A stretch of 64,000 nt of DNA from UBA2377 sp964429385 (GTDB lineage Bacteria > Verrucomicrobiota > Verrucomicrobiia > Opitutales > Opitutaceae), in NCBI GenBank assembly GCA_964429385.1, contig CAYSBR010000010.1, forward strand, positions 28,976 to 92,975. Direction: 5' to 3'. Position 1 is the stretch's first letter; every line of letters starts with the position of its first letter. The translations under genes and the position numbers were made by a program. Of this stretch, positions 8,709 through 16,120 are shown in pieces. The notes beneath the pieces are model-generated. The model was not told the DNA's origin, searched no databases, and was given only the letters and a program-made list of their open reading frames with translations.

Positions 8709-9392
8709 ATGCCGCCCGAGGAACACGCCGCCCAGCAGGAGCGTTTCGCCCGTTTCCGCCGACTGAAGCAATTCCTGCGCTTCATGCCCCGACGCGCGGT
8801 CTTTCACAAATACCCGATCATCGGCCGCTTCGCGGACGCCGCCCGCCAGCGGGCTTACCTCTGGTCCTTGAAGCCCGCCCACATCCGCCCCGCCTTCTAC
8901 GCCGGCTCCATTCTCACGATGCTGCCGCTGATGGGGATCCAGATCCCCCTCGCCTTTCTGCTCAGCCTGCTCCTGCGCGCCAATTTCATGGTGCTCGGCA
9001 CCCTGCAACTGATCACCAATCCCTTCACCGCCGCGCCCGCCTATTACGCCACGTATCAGCTGGGCCGGACCGTGATCGAGTGGTCCGGCTTCGGCCATGG
9101 TGTGGAGCTCGTCGATCCGATCGAGGTCGCACTCGACTCCTCCGATGCGATCATCGTGCCGCCCCGGCTCGAAGCCGCCACGGTCACCCCGCCGCCGCAA
9201 CCACACGAGGTCTCCTGGATCAGCCGCCTCGGCACCACGTTCAACGCTCTCTTCATCGGCGGCTTCATCAGCGGCGCCCTCCTCGGCCTCGCACTCGACC
9301 TGCTCTGGCGCATCGGCACCGAGCGTTATGCCGGAAAATTCTTCCATCGTCCCGCTTCCCGCTCGACGGAGCCCCCCGCGCCACCAAAGTAG
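8709..9392 (+). CDS. DUF2062 membrane protein
   Basis: 227 residues. After a basic cytosolic N-terminus, hydrophobic segments begin near residues 65-95 (AGSILTMLPLMGIQIPLAF and FLLSLLLRANFMVLG), with a further one around 180-205 (LFIGGFISGALLGLALDLL). NPFTAAPAYYATYQLG is typical of DUF2062. Function unknown. Three bases after glycerate kinase. Confidence 0.85.
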   Translation: MPPEEHAAQQERFARFRRLKQFLRFMPRRAVFHKYPIIGRFADAARQRAYLWSLKPAHIRPAFYAGSILTMLPLMGIQIPLAFLLSLLLRANFMVLGTLQLITNPFTAAPAYYATYQLGRTVIEWSGFGHGVELVDPIEVALDSSDAIIVPPRLEAATVTPPPQPHEVSWISRLGTTFNALFIGGFISGALLGLALDLLWRIGTERYAGKFFHRPASRSTEPPAPPK

Positions 9393-9398
9393 CGCGCC

Positions 9399-10802
9399 AT
9401 GTTCGGACTGAAATCCCCTTTCTTTCCCACCCGGTTGTTTTGGTCCGCCCTGCTGCTGGGTCTCTTTGGGTGCAATACCACCCAGCCCACAGCCACCCCC
9501 GCCCAGGCCGCCACGCCCACCCGGCCCGAGTTCACCGCCCCGCAAATCACGAGCGAGAGCCAGCCCGTCTCCACGCCGGCCGCGCCCTTCCCCGTCATGC
9601 TGGGCATTGATGTGCTTGAGTCGCAGGGCTTCGCCGCGGTGAAGGGCAAACGGGTCGGACTTCTCACTCATCCCGCCGGCGTCAACCGCCGCGGTGAAAG
9701 CACCGTTGACGTCCTCCGCCGCGCCCAAGGCGTGCAACTCGTCGCGCTCTTCGGACCCGAACACGGCATCTACGGCGACGAGAAAGCCGAGGTTCGCATC
9801 CCCAACCGCACCGATGCCCGCACCGGCCTGCCCGTTTACTCCCTCTACGGTGCCACGCGCAAACCCACGCCCGACATGCTCAAGGGACTCGATGCCCTGG
9901 TCGTGGATTTGCAGGACATCGGCACCCGCAGTTACACCTACGTCAGCGCCATGCTCTACACCATGGCCGCGTGCTTCGAGAACAACGTCGAGATCATCGT
10001 CCTCGACCGGCCCAACCCCCTCGGCGGCTACAAGGCCGACGGTGCGCCGCTGGACGCGCAATGGAAGAGCTACGTCGGCGCCTTCCGGGTGCCCTACGTG
10101 CACGGGCTCACCATCGGCGAACTCGCCCGCATGGCCAAGGATACCCCCGGCGTCATGCAGGTGCCCAACGCCATCAACGTTGCCGAGGATGTGCGCCAGC
10201 GAGGCAAGCTCACCGTCATCCCCATGCGCGGCTGGCGGCGCAGCATGCGCTGGCCCGAGACCGGGCTGAAGTGGGTCCCCACCTCGCCAATGATCCAGGA
10301 TTTCTCCGCCGTCATCGGCTACGCCATGGTCGGCCTCGGCACCTATTTCGACACCCGCGTCGGCTTCGACATCGGCTTCCGTCACGGCGTGGGCACACAA
10401 TACGCCTTCCGCGGACTCTCCCACCGCACCGTGCGCAGCGAAGTCCTCGAAGCGGAACTGCGCGCGCTGAACCTTCCCGGCCTCTCCTTCCGTCGCGTCA
10501 GCGTGCCCGGCCGCGATGGCCGCCCGCAGACCGGCGTCTTCGTGGAGGTCAACGACTGGCACGAGTGGAACCCTACCGAACTCAGCTTCCACCTCATGCG
10601 GCTCGGCATCAAATTCGACCAGCGCAACCCCTTCCGCTCCGGCGACGCCAGCGGCTTCCTCCGCCACATGGGCTCCACCGCCTTCTACGATGCCCTGAAG
10701 CGTGACGGTGCCCGCACCAACGTCGAAGGCTGGTTCCAGCAATGGCAGGCCCAGGCCAAGGTTTACCACCAGCAAAGCCGCCGCTTCTGGCTGTATTACT
10801 GA
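9399..10802 (+). CDS. DUF1343 lipoprotein, exo-beta-N-acetylmuramidase NamZ-like (GH171)
   Basis: 467 residues with a lipoprotein signal (hydrophobic run ending LLGLFGC, Cys about residue 24) and a proline/threonine-rich linker. The DUF1343 domain holds LFGPEHGIYGDE, SLYGATRKPT and DLQDIGTRSYTY. Characterised relatives (NamZ, GH171) remove terminal MurNAc from peptidoglycan fragments. Here it is probably tethered in the periplasm for wall recycling or scavenging. Last gene of the block starting at 4763. The heptamer repeat starts 17 bases after its stop. Confidence 0.88.
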   Translation: MFGLKSPFFPTRLFWSALLLGLFGCNTTQPTATPAQAATPTRPEFTAPQITSESQPVSTPAAPFPVMLGIDVLESQGFAAVKGKRVGLLTHPAGVNRRGESTVDVLRRAQGVQLVALFGPEHGIYGDEKAEVRIPNRTDARTGLPVYSLYGATRKPTPDMLKGLDALVVDLQDIGTRSYTYVSAMLYTMAACFENNVEIIVLDRPNPLGGYKADGAPLDAQWKSYVGAFRVPYVHGLTIGELARMAKDTPGVMQVPNAINVAEDVRQRGKLTVIPMRGWRRSMRWPETGLKWVPTSPMIQDFSAVIGYAMVGLGTYFDTRVGFDIGFRHGVGTQYAFRGLSHRTVRSEVLEAELRALNLPGLSFRRVSVPGRDGRPQTGVFVEVNDWHEWNPTELSFHLMRLGIKFDQRNPFRSGDASGFLRHMGSTAFYDALKRDGARTNVEGWFQQWQAQAKVYHQQSRRFWLYY

Positions 10803-10818
10803 GGCGCCGGACGGCGCG

Positions 10819-10923
10819 GTTGAAAGTTGAGGGTTGAAAGCTGAAAGACCAAACCGTTCCCCGGCAGGCCGCGCGCATCACACGGTTTGATTTGCTCTCA
10901 ATTCTCAGCTCTCAACCCTCAAC
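10819..10923. repeat. Inverted pair of degenerate heptamer arrays (no gene inside)
   Basis: Four 7-base units on the + strand at 10819-10846 (for example GTTGAGG, GCTGAAA) face four units of the same kind on the - strand at 10896-10923. The arms differ at few positions, including a 19-base near-perfect inverted match, 10826-10844 against 10905-10923, with one mismatch. Between them an inner inverted repeat AAACCGT/ACGGTTT (10851-10857, 10882-10888) is nested. The whole could fold as a long cruciform. It lies between the NamZ stop and the dehydrogenase start. Confidence 0.85.
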
Positions 10924-10940
10924 TGCATCGATCTTAATTC

Positions 10941-11945
10941 ATGCCCCGCATCGCCTCCCTCCTCGCCGTCATCACCCCCGAAGAACAGCAGAACTTCCTG
11001 CCCGGCGCCCTCTGGGATGAAATCAGGACCAGCGGCACGGATTTCCACCTCGCCGATCCCGGCCGGCTTTCACTGGAGGAGTTTCATCGCCTTCTGACCG
11101 AGACCAACCCGGAGGTCCTCCTCGGTGGCTGGCAACTGCACCCGCTCCCCGCCGTCCTGCCCGCCAACCTGCGCTACCTTTGCTACCTTACCGGCTCGGT
11201 CCGACGCCTCGTCACCCGCGAGCAGATTGAGCAGGGCTTCCTCATCACCAACTGGGGCAGCGCCATCAGCCGCACCGTCGCGGAGTGTGCCCTCTTCCAT
11301 ATCCTCGCCTGCCTGCGCCGCGGCACGCACTGGAGCTTCACGCTCCATCAGGAAGGCGGCTGGCGCGATGGCTTCAATGAAGTCCGCTCGCTCTTCGGCC
11401 GCCGCGTCGGCCTCCACGGTTACGGCGCCATCGCCCGCGAGTTCCTGAAGCTCATCGCTCCCTTCGGCTGCGCCGTCTCGGTCTTCGCCCCCGATTTCGA
11501 TGACGCGGCCGTCGCCCGCACCGGCGCCACTCGCGCCGCCTCGCTCGAATCCCTCTTCGCCGACCACGACATCATCGTCGAACTCGCCCCGCTCAACCCC
11601 GCCACCACCGGCATCGTGACGGAAAAACTCCTCCGCCTCATCCGCCCCGGCGGCGTCTTCGTGAACACCGCCCGCGCCGGCATCACCGACGAGGCCGCCC
11701 TCCTCCGGATCGCCCAGGAAGGCCGGATCTCCGTGGGGCTTGATGTCTTCGTGCAGGAGCCGCTGCCACCCGACAGCCCCTGGCGCGGCCTGCGCAACGC
11801 CAGCCTCACCCCTCACATCGCCGGCCCCACCCCCGATCGTTACAGCGACGCCGGCGCCATGGCCCTGCGCAACCTCCGCGCCTACGCCGCCGGCCGCCCC
11901 CTCGAAGCCGTGGTCACGCCGACGATCTACGACCAGTCCACGTAA
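10941..11945 (+). CDS. D-isomer-specific 2-hydroxyacid dehydrogenase
   Basis: 334 residues. The NAD-binding motif is GYGAIAREFLKLIAPFG with the loop acid in APDFD. The catalytic residues are Arg in VNTARAG, Glu in the following strand (VFVQEPLP), and His in TPHIAGPT. The family reduces 2-keto acids or hydroxypyruvate. Glyoxylate/hydroxypyruvate reductase is possible given the glycerate kinase 2.2 kb upstream, but the specificity is not readable. The gene follows the palindromic heptamer element, which occupies its leader. Confidence 0.88.
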   Translation: MPRIASLLAVITPEEQQNFLPGALWDEIRTSGTDFHLADPGRLSLEEFHRLLTETNPEVLLGGWQLHPLPAVLPANLRYLCYLTGSVRRLVTREQIEQGFLITNWGSAISRTVAECALFHILACLRRGTHWSFTLHQEGGWRDGFNEVRSLFGRRVGLHGYGAIAREFLKLIAPFGCAVSVFAPDFDDAAVARTGATRAASLESLFADHDIIVELAPLNPATTGIVTEKLLRLIRPGGVFVNTARAGITDEAALLRIAQEGRISVGLDVFVQEPLPPDSPWRGLRNASLTPHIAGPTPDRYSDAGAMALRNLRAYAAGRPLEAVVTPTIYDQST

Positions 11946-12105
11946 AGCTATCCACCGGGTAGGGCCGGCTTATCCCTAAGTCGCCGCGTGCGACTCCCGC
12001 CCGATCTCCCCGTGACGCACAAAGCACTTGCCGCCACCGGTATTTGCGCGAAAAAAGCTTCTCTCGTTTCGTTGCCCGCAACCTCAACCCCGACCTTTCG
12101 CGTTT

Positions 12106-13149
12106 ATGCCGAGACCCGTCACCCTGTTCACCGGCCAATGGGCCGATCTGCCCCTCGAAAAACTCGCTCCGCTCGCCAAGTCCATGGGCTACGACGGCGT
12201 CGAGCTCGCCTGCTGGGGCGACCACTTCGATGTGGAAGCCGCCGCCAGCTCCAAGAAATACGTCCACGACAAGTGGGCGTTGCTCAAGGAGCACGGCCTC
12301 ACCTGCTACGCCATTTCCAACCACCTCGTCGGCCAGGCCGTCTGCGACCTCATTGACGAACGCCACCAGGCCATCCTCCCGCCCGATGTGTGGGGCAACG
12401 GCGAACCCGAAGGCGTGCGCAAGCGGGCCGCGAAGAAACTCATTACCACCGCCAAGGCCGCGCGGAAGTTCTTCGATGCCAAACCCGGTCGCGGCAAAAC
12501 CGACGACTTCCCCGCCGTCGTCAACGGCTTCACCGGCTCCTCCATCTGGCACTCGATCTACGCCTTCCCGCCGACCTCGCAGGCGTATTGGGACAAGGGC
12601 TTCGCCGACTTCGGCAAACGCTTCGGCCCGATCCTCGACGCCTTCGACAAGGTCAACGTCAACTTCGCCCTTGAGGTCCATCCCACCGAAATCGCCTTCG
12701 ACCTCGCTTCCTCACAGCGCGCCATCGAGGCCGTGAAGGGTCACAAGCGCTTCGGCTTCAACTACGACCCCTCGCACCTCGGCTATCAGGGCGTGGACTA
12801 CGTGAAGTTCATCCGCGCCTTCGCCGATCGCATCTACCACGTGCACATGAAAGACGTCTGGTGGGGCCACGGCGACGGCAGCGTCGGCGTCTTCGGCGGT
12901 CATGTGAACTTCGGCGATGCCCGCCGCTACTGGGATTTCCGTTCCCTCGGCCATGGCGACATCCAGTTCGAGGACATCATCGTCGCGCTGAACGACATCG
13001 GCTACCGCGGCCCCCTCTCCGTCGAGTGGGAGGACATCCGCATGGACCGCGTCCACGGCGCCACCGAGGCCGCCGCCTTCGTCCGCGACGTGGACTTCCC
13101 CTCCAGCAACGTCGCCTTCGACGCCGCCTTCGACAAAAAGAACCAGTAA
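12106..13149 (+). CDS. Sugar phosphate isomerase/epimerase (TIM barrel, AP endonuclease 2-like)
   Basis: 347 residues. This xylose-isomerase-like barrel has its metal-site residues at strand ends: Glu in LEVHPTEIAFDL, Asp/His in NYDPSHLGYQG, His in YHVHMKDVWWGHGDG, and Glu in SVEWEDIRMDR. These enzymes isomerise or epimerise sugars or inosose-type ketones. It would be followed directly by a Gfo/Idh dehydrogenase were it not for the inserted four-helix-bundle unit, so the pair probably works in one oxidation/isomerisation route. Start at MPRPVTLFTG; upstream residues are not conserved-looking. Confidence 0.88.
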   Translation: MPRPVTLFTGQWADLPLEKLAPLAKSMGYDGVELACWGDHFDVEAAASSKKYVHDKWALLKEHGLTCYAISNHLVGQAVCDLIDERHQAILPPDVWGNGEPEGVRKRAAKKLITTAKAARKFFDAKPGRGKTDDFPAVVNGFTGSSIWHSIYAFPPTSQAYWDKGFADFGKRFGPILDAFDKVNVNFALEVHPTEIAFDLASSQRAIEAVKGHKRFGFNYDPSHLGYQGVDYVKFIRAFADRIYHVHMKDVWWGHGDGSVGVFGGHVNFGDARRYWDFRSLGHGDIQFEDIIVALNDIGYRGPLSVEWEDIRMDRVHGATEAAAFVRDVDFPSSNVAFDAAFDKKNQ

Positions 13150-13152
13150 GGG

Positions 13153-13192
13153 GGAGTGAGGGAATGAAGGAGTAAGGTGATAAAGGGCTAAC
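13153..13192 (+). repeat. Octamer array, left arm of the four-helix-bundle unit
   Basis: Five consecutive 8-base units, the first three close to GGA[AG]T[GA]A[AG] (for example GGAGTGAG, GGAATGAA), the last two degenerate. It starts three bases after the epimerase stop codon and ends three bases before the ATG of the four-helix-bundle gene. The reverse complement of the right arm carries the same unit type. Confidence 0.85.
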
Positions 13193-13194
13193 GG

Positions 13195-13563
13195 ATGTCT
13201 CAGAACGACAGTCTGCATCAGTTCTCCGCCTATCAGAAGGCCTGTAAGCTTTTTGATTTGGTCGTCGCCGACCTGAGTCCGCTCGCCCGCAATCCTCTTT
13301 GTATGCGTTTAGTCTCCCAGCAAATGGCCAGTGCCGATTCGATCAGCGCCAATATCAAGGAAGGCTACGGTCGTCACAGCCGCAAAGATTATTCCCATTT
13401 TCTCATCATCTCCCGGGGTTCGGCCACCGAGACGCGCGGGCGCTATGAACAACGTCTGCGCCATTGGTTGCCAAGTGACATCATCAAGGCCCGAGTGGCG
13501 CTTTGTGAGGAAATCATCGCCATCCTCAGCGCCTCCATCCGCACTCTCCGCTCCCAACCCTAA
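13195..13563 (+). CDS. Four helix bundle protein (IVP / S23-like family)
   Basis: 122 residues, with the family hallmarks AYQKACKLFDLV near the N-terminus, SADSISANIKEGYGR (family SIPANIAEG-type motif) at the middle, and KDYSHFLIISRGSATET after it. The family includes proteins encoded within 23S rRNA intervening sequences and the Avd accessory protein of diversity-generating retroelements; most stand-alone members have no known role. This one lies inside a pair of inverted octamer arrays. Its last codons (CTCTCCGCTCCCAACC) already belong to the pyrimidine-rich array. No Shine-Dalgarno is visible. Confidence 0.88.
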   Translation: MSQNDSLHQFSAYQKACKLFDLVVADLSPLARNPLCMRLVSQQMASADSISANIKEGYGRHSRKDYSHFLIISRGSATETRGRYEQRLRHWLPSDIIKARVALCEEIIAILSASIRTLRSQP

Positions 13564-13600
13564 CTCCCTCATTCCTTCATTCCCTAATTCCCCCACTCCC
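13563..13600 (-). repeat. Octamer array, right arm of the four-helix-bundle unit
   Basis: ACTCC/ATTCC cores recur exactly every 8 bases at 13563, 13571, 13579, 13587 and 13595. Read on the - strand they are the same GGAAT-type units as in the left arm, with AGGGAATGAAGGA shared exactly. The array abuts the ATG of the next gene at 13601, so it replaces that gene's ribosome-binding region. Confidence 0.85.
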
Positions 13601-14764
13601 ATGAATCGAAAACTTCGTTACGGCATGATCGGCGGCGGGCGCGGCGCCTTCATCGGCGCGGTGCACCGCATCGCCGCACACATGGACGGCAAGGCCGAGC
13701 TCGTCGCCGGCGCGTTCTCCTCCGACCCCGCCCGCGCCAAAGCCTCCGCCGCCGATCTCTTCGTCGCCCCCGACCGCGCCTACGGCTCCTACGCCGAGAT
13801 GGCGAAAGCCGAGGCCAAGCGCCCCGCCGGCGAGCGGCTCGACTTCGTCGTCATCGTCACGCCCAACCACCAGCACTTCCCTCCCGCGAAGCTCTTCCTC
13901 GAAGCCGGCTTCAACGTCATCCTCGACAAGCCCGCGACCTTCGACCTCGCCGAGGCGAAGAAACTGCGCGCCGTCGTGAAGAAATCGAAAAAAGTCTTCG
14001 TTCTCACCCACAACTACACCGGCAACGTCATGGTGAAGCAGGCGCGCGAACTCGTGCGCAACGGCACCGTCGGCGATATCCGCAAAATCGTCGTCGAGTA
14101 TCCGCAGGGCTGGCTCTCCACCTTCCTCGAAGGCCAGGGCGAAGCCGCCAAGCAGGCCGCCTGGCGCACCGACCCCAAGCGCAGCGGCGCCGCCGGCTGC
14201 ATCGGTGACATCGGCACGCACGCCGAGAATCTCGCCCGCTACATCACCGGCCTCGAAATCGACTCCCTCTGCGCCGACCTCACCACCTTCGTCAAAGGCC
14301 GCAAGCTCGACGACGACGGCAACATCCTCGTGCGCTACAAAGGCGGCGCCAAGGGCATCCTCCACTCCTCGCAGATCAGCATCGGCGACGAGAACATGCT
14401 CAACATCCGCGTCTATGGCACCAAGGCCGGACTCGAATGGCGGCAGGAGTTCCCCAACGAGCTCGTCGTGAAATACGCCGACAAACCCCGTGAAATCTGG
14501 CGCCGCGGCAACGGCTACATCTTCGAGGGCGGCAAGAAATTCACCCGCATCCCCGCCGGCCATCCCGAAGGCTATCTGGAAGCCTTCGCCAATATCTACC
14601 AGGAAGCCTTCCGCGCCATCGAAGCCGAACTCGCCGGCAAACCCCTCCCCAAGGACCTCGACTACCCCGGCATCGAAGACGGCGTTTACGGCATGGCCTT
14701 CATCGAGACCGTGGTCCGCAGTTCCAAGCTCGGCGCCAAGTGGGTGAAGTTCCCGAAAGCCTGA
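13601..14764 (+). CDS. Gfo/Idh/MocA family oxidoreductase
   Basis: 387 residues. N-terminal NAD(P)-binding Rossmann domain (MIGGGRGAFIGAVHR), then the active-site strand VILDKPATFDL, where the usual EKP lysine motif is DKP. The C-terminal alpha/beta domain has GAAGCIGDIGTHAENLARY. Such enzymes oxidise cyclitols or pyranoses. It likely forms a pathway step with the epimerase at 12.1 kb. The start codon directly follows the octamer array, so translation starts without a Shine-Dalgarno sequence. Confidence 0.9.
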   Translation: MNRKLRYGMIGGGRGAFIGAVHRIAAHMDGKAELVAGAFSSDPARAKASAADLFVAPDRAYGSYAEMAKAEAKRPAGERLDFVVIVTPNHQHFPPAKLFLEAGFNVILDKPATFDLAEAKKLRAVVKKSKKVFVLTHNYTGNVMVKQARELVRNGTVGDIRKIVVEYPQGWLSTFLEGQGEAAKQAAWRTDPKRSGAAGCIGDIGTHAENLARYITGLEIDSLCADLTTFVKGRKLDDDGNILVRYKGGAKGILHSSQISIGDENMLNIRVYGTKAGLEWRQEFPNELVVKYADKPREIWRRGNGYIFEGGKKFTRIPAGHPEGYLEAFANIYQEAFRAIEAELAGKPLPKDLDYPGIEDGVYGMAFIETVVRSSKLGAKWVKFPKA

Positions 14765-14780
14765 TCCGGAGTTTTTGACC

Positions 14781-14880
14781 CGCCTTCGCCAAGGCTATGG
14801 CGGACAGGCCCGCCTAATTATACTGTGCCCGAAGCACTGCGGCGCGGTAGCGCCGGTAGGGTCCGCTCTCCGAGCGGACC
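14781..14880. repeat. Palindromic intergenic sequence (two hairpins)
   Basis: CGCC/GGCG (14781-14802) encloses a tighter GCCTT/AAGGC hairpin (14782-14786, 14791-14795). A second perfect 8-bp hairpin GGTCCGCT/AGCGGACC sits at 14860-14880. Both resemble dispersed palindromic units. The stretch lies between the oxidoreductase stop and the next heptamer array and codes for nothing. Confidence 0.6.
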
Positions 14881-14885
14881 GCCGC

Positions 14886-14913
14886 CTGCCCTCCGACATC
14901 TGCCCTCTGCCTC
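14886..14913 (-). repeat. Heptamer array at the 3' end of the DUF2200 gene
   Basis: Four 7-base units; CTGCCCT occurs twice 14 bases apart (14886 and 14900), followed by CTGCCTC. Read on the - strand they are AGGGCAG-type words. The array overlaps the DUF2200 stop codon (14912-14914). Confidence 0.65.
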
Positions 14914-15271
14914 AGCTCCTCAACACCTTCTCCATCGGCCGACCCTTGGCCAGTTCGTCCACCAGCTTGTCGAGGTAGCGGATTTCCCGCATCAGCTTGT
15001 CCTCGATCTCCTCAATCCGCACGCCGCAGATGACGCCGGTGATGAGCTTGCGCTTGGGGTTCAGCTTGGGGGCTTGGGCAAAGAAAGTCTCAAAGTCCGT
15101 CCCCAGCTTCAGTTGCTTTTCCAAGCCCTTGGGCGTGTAGCCCGTCAGCCAGGAGGTGACCTCATCCACCTCCGCCTTCGTCCGCCCCTTCTTCTCGGCC
15201 TTCTCGATGTAGTAGGGATAAACCTTGGCGACGGACATGGCATAGACGCGGTGCTTGGGGGTCGTGGGCAT
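14912..15271 (-). CDS. DUF2200 family protein
   Basis: 119 residues, full length for DUF2200: N-terminal HRVYAMSVAKVYPYYIEKAE, middle EVTSWLTGYTP, ending with VICGVRIEEIEDKLMREIR. A small cytosolic family common in accessory regions, with no established function; the N-terminal half suggests a helical, possibly nucleic-acid-contacting fold. It is alone on its strand here and bordered by repeats on both sides. Confidence 0.9.
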   Translation of the reverse strand: MPTTPKHRVYAMSVAKVYPYYIEKAEKKGRTKAEVDEVTSWLTGYTPKGLEKQLKLGTDFETFFAQAPKLNPKRKLITGVICGVRIEEIEDKLMREIRYLDKLVDELAKGRPMEKVLRS

Positions 15272-15285
15272 GAAAGAAAGATTAG

Positions 15286-15428
15286 CCCGGATATTTCACC
15301 CTTAGAAAGGGGAAATGTCCGCCCTGCCGGACCGACTTCGTCGGGGCTAACCGCGACAAAGTCGCTTTTGCGTCAGGCAAAACGGATATATCTCCACCAA
15401 AAGAATTCATGACGCTGAAATATCCGGG
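15286..15428. mobile_element. MITE-like element with 13-bp terminal inverted repeats
   Basis: CCCGGATATTTCA (15286-15298) and its exact reverse complement TGAAATATCCGGG (15416-15428) bound a 143-base stretch without a gene. Inside are smaller hairpins (GACTTCGTC region near 15331-15345, and GCGAC/GTCGC at 15352-15364). TA precedes the left end and follows the right end within 1-2 bases, possibly a target duplication. No transposase is present, so it would be non-autonomous. Confidence 0.6.
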
Positions 15429-15437
15429 TAGCCACCA

Positions 15438-15460
15438 GGACGCGGAGGCACAGAGAAAAA
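15438..15460 (+). repeat. Dispersed short repeat, copy 1
   Basis: Contains CGGAGGCACAGAGAA, shared exactly with 16225-16239, within a larger similar context. The unit looks like degenerate 8-base words. It lies just beside the right end of the MITE-like element. Confidence 0.55.
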
Positions 15461-15485
15461 TGCCGGCCGCCCCCGGTCTTCCGCT

Positions 15486-15740
15486 TTACTTCACTTCCTC
15501 GCCGATGGCGCTCTGCTTGGACGTCAGGACGGTTTTCACCAGCTCGCCTTCTCCGCACAGAATAAATGTTTCAAAGCGCTTGAACCATACGCCTAAGGGA
15601 ACGACAGGCTGTCCGTCCATCCAAGCCGCCATCCGGCCCAAGTCTTCCGGGGTGATGCCCCGTTGCCGAATCCGCAACAGGATGTGATCAAACAGCGCCC
15701 GGGCAAACCACTGCGCTTGATCCGGGGCATGACGGTTCAG
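15486..15740 (-). CDS. Small protein downstream of an XRE regulator, unknown function
   Basis: An open frame of 84 codons. From ATG it is only 63 residues (from 15677), but the same frame extends upstream through natural-looking residues (HAPDQAQWFARALFDHILL) to a CTG whose last two bases begin the TGA stop of the regulator gene. That CTGA overlap suggests translational coupling from the regulator. The sequence is soluble and resembles no family I know. It could be the partner in a toxin-antitoxin-like pair, which is only inference. The start codon is uncertain. Confidence 0.4.
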   Translation of the reverse strand: MNRHAPDQAQWFARALFDHILLRIRQRGITPEDLGRMAAWMDGQPVVPLGVWFKRFETFILCGEGELVKTVLTSKQSAIGEEVK

Positions 15741-16105
15741 CCCTGTCCGTAGAAGCCGGCCGCCAGCCTCTTCTTCAACGCGGCGGCTTTGGCCCGCGAT
15801 TTGGCGCCGAGCAGTTGCCGTGCGAGCCCCGTCAGCTCGGCCGGGGATTTTTGCCGCACCGTAAGCTTGATTTCCAAGCCGGCGATCTCAGCAGCCCGGG
15901 CCAGCGTGCGGATGGTGATGGCGGTATTCTCCTCATCGAGGAGCCGGCGCACGGCCGAGCGGCTGGTCTGCATCTGCTTGGCAAAACTGGATACATCAAT
16001 GTCTCCGCTGGCTATACGCTGTTTCAGCGCTCCGGTCAGTTCACTCTTCAAGGCAAGCGCGGTGGCGTCAGTGGGCATGCCCCTAATGGACCAATTTTGA
16101 GCCAC
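15737..16105 (-). CDS. XRE-like helix-turn-helix protein (antitoxin-like)
   Basis: 122 residues from GTG, or 113 from ATG at 16078. The helix-turn-helix lies at about 37-62 (DIDVSSFAKQMQTSRSAVRRL), followed by a dimer-type helix (ITIRTLARAAEIAGLEIKL) and a basic tail rich in Ala/Lys/Arg. The pattern matches antitoxin or phage-type regulators. No RelE/HigB-like toxin precedes it. The short downstream frame may be its partner. Confidence 0.7.
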   Translation of the reverse strand: MAQNWSIRGMPTDATALALKSELTGALKQRIASGDIDVSSFAKQMQTSRSAVRRLLDEENTAITIRTLARAAEIAGLEIKLTVRQKSPAELTGLARQLLGAKSRAKAAALKKRLAAGFYGQG

Positions 16106-16120
16106 ATAGCAAGGCCGTTC

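Noticed and set aside
7827..10775. A 982-codon open frame on the minus strand
   Set aside because: It lies opposite glycerate kinase, DUF2062 and NamZ, whose frames carry clear family motifs. The translated sequence is Gly/Ala/Glu/Arg-rich without domains, as expected of a GC-rich antisense shadow.
13195..13563. The four-helix-bundle gene as part of a diversity-generating retroelement (Avd)
   Set aside because: No reverse transcriptase or template/variable repeat pair is present around it.
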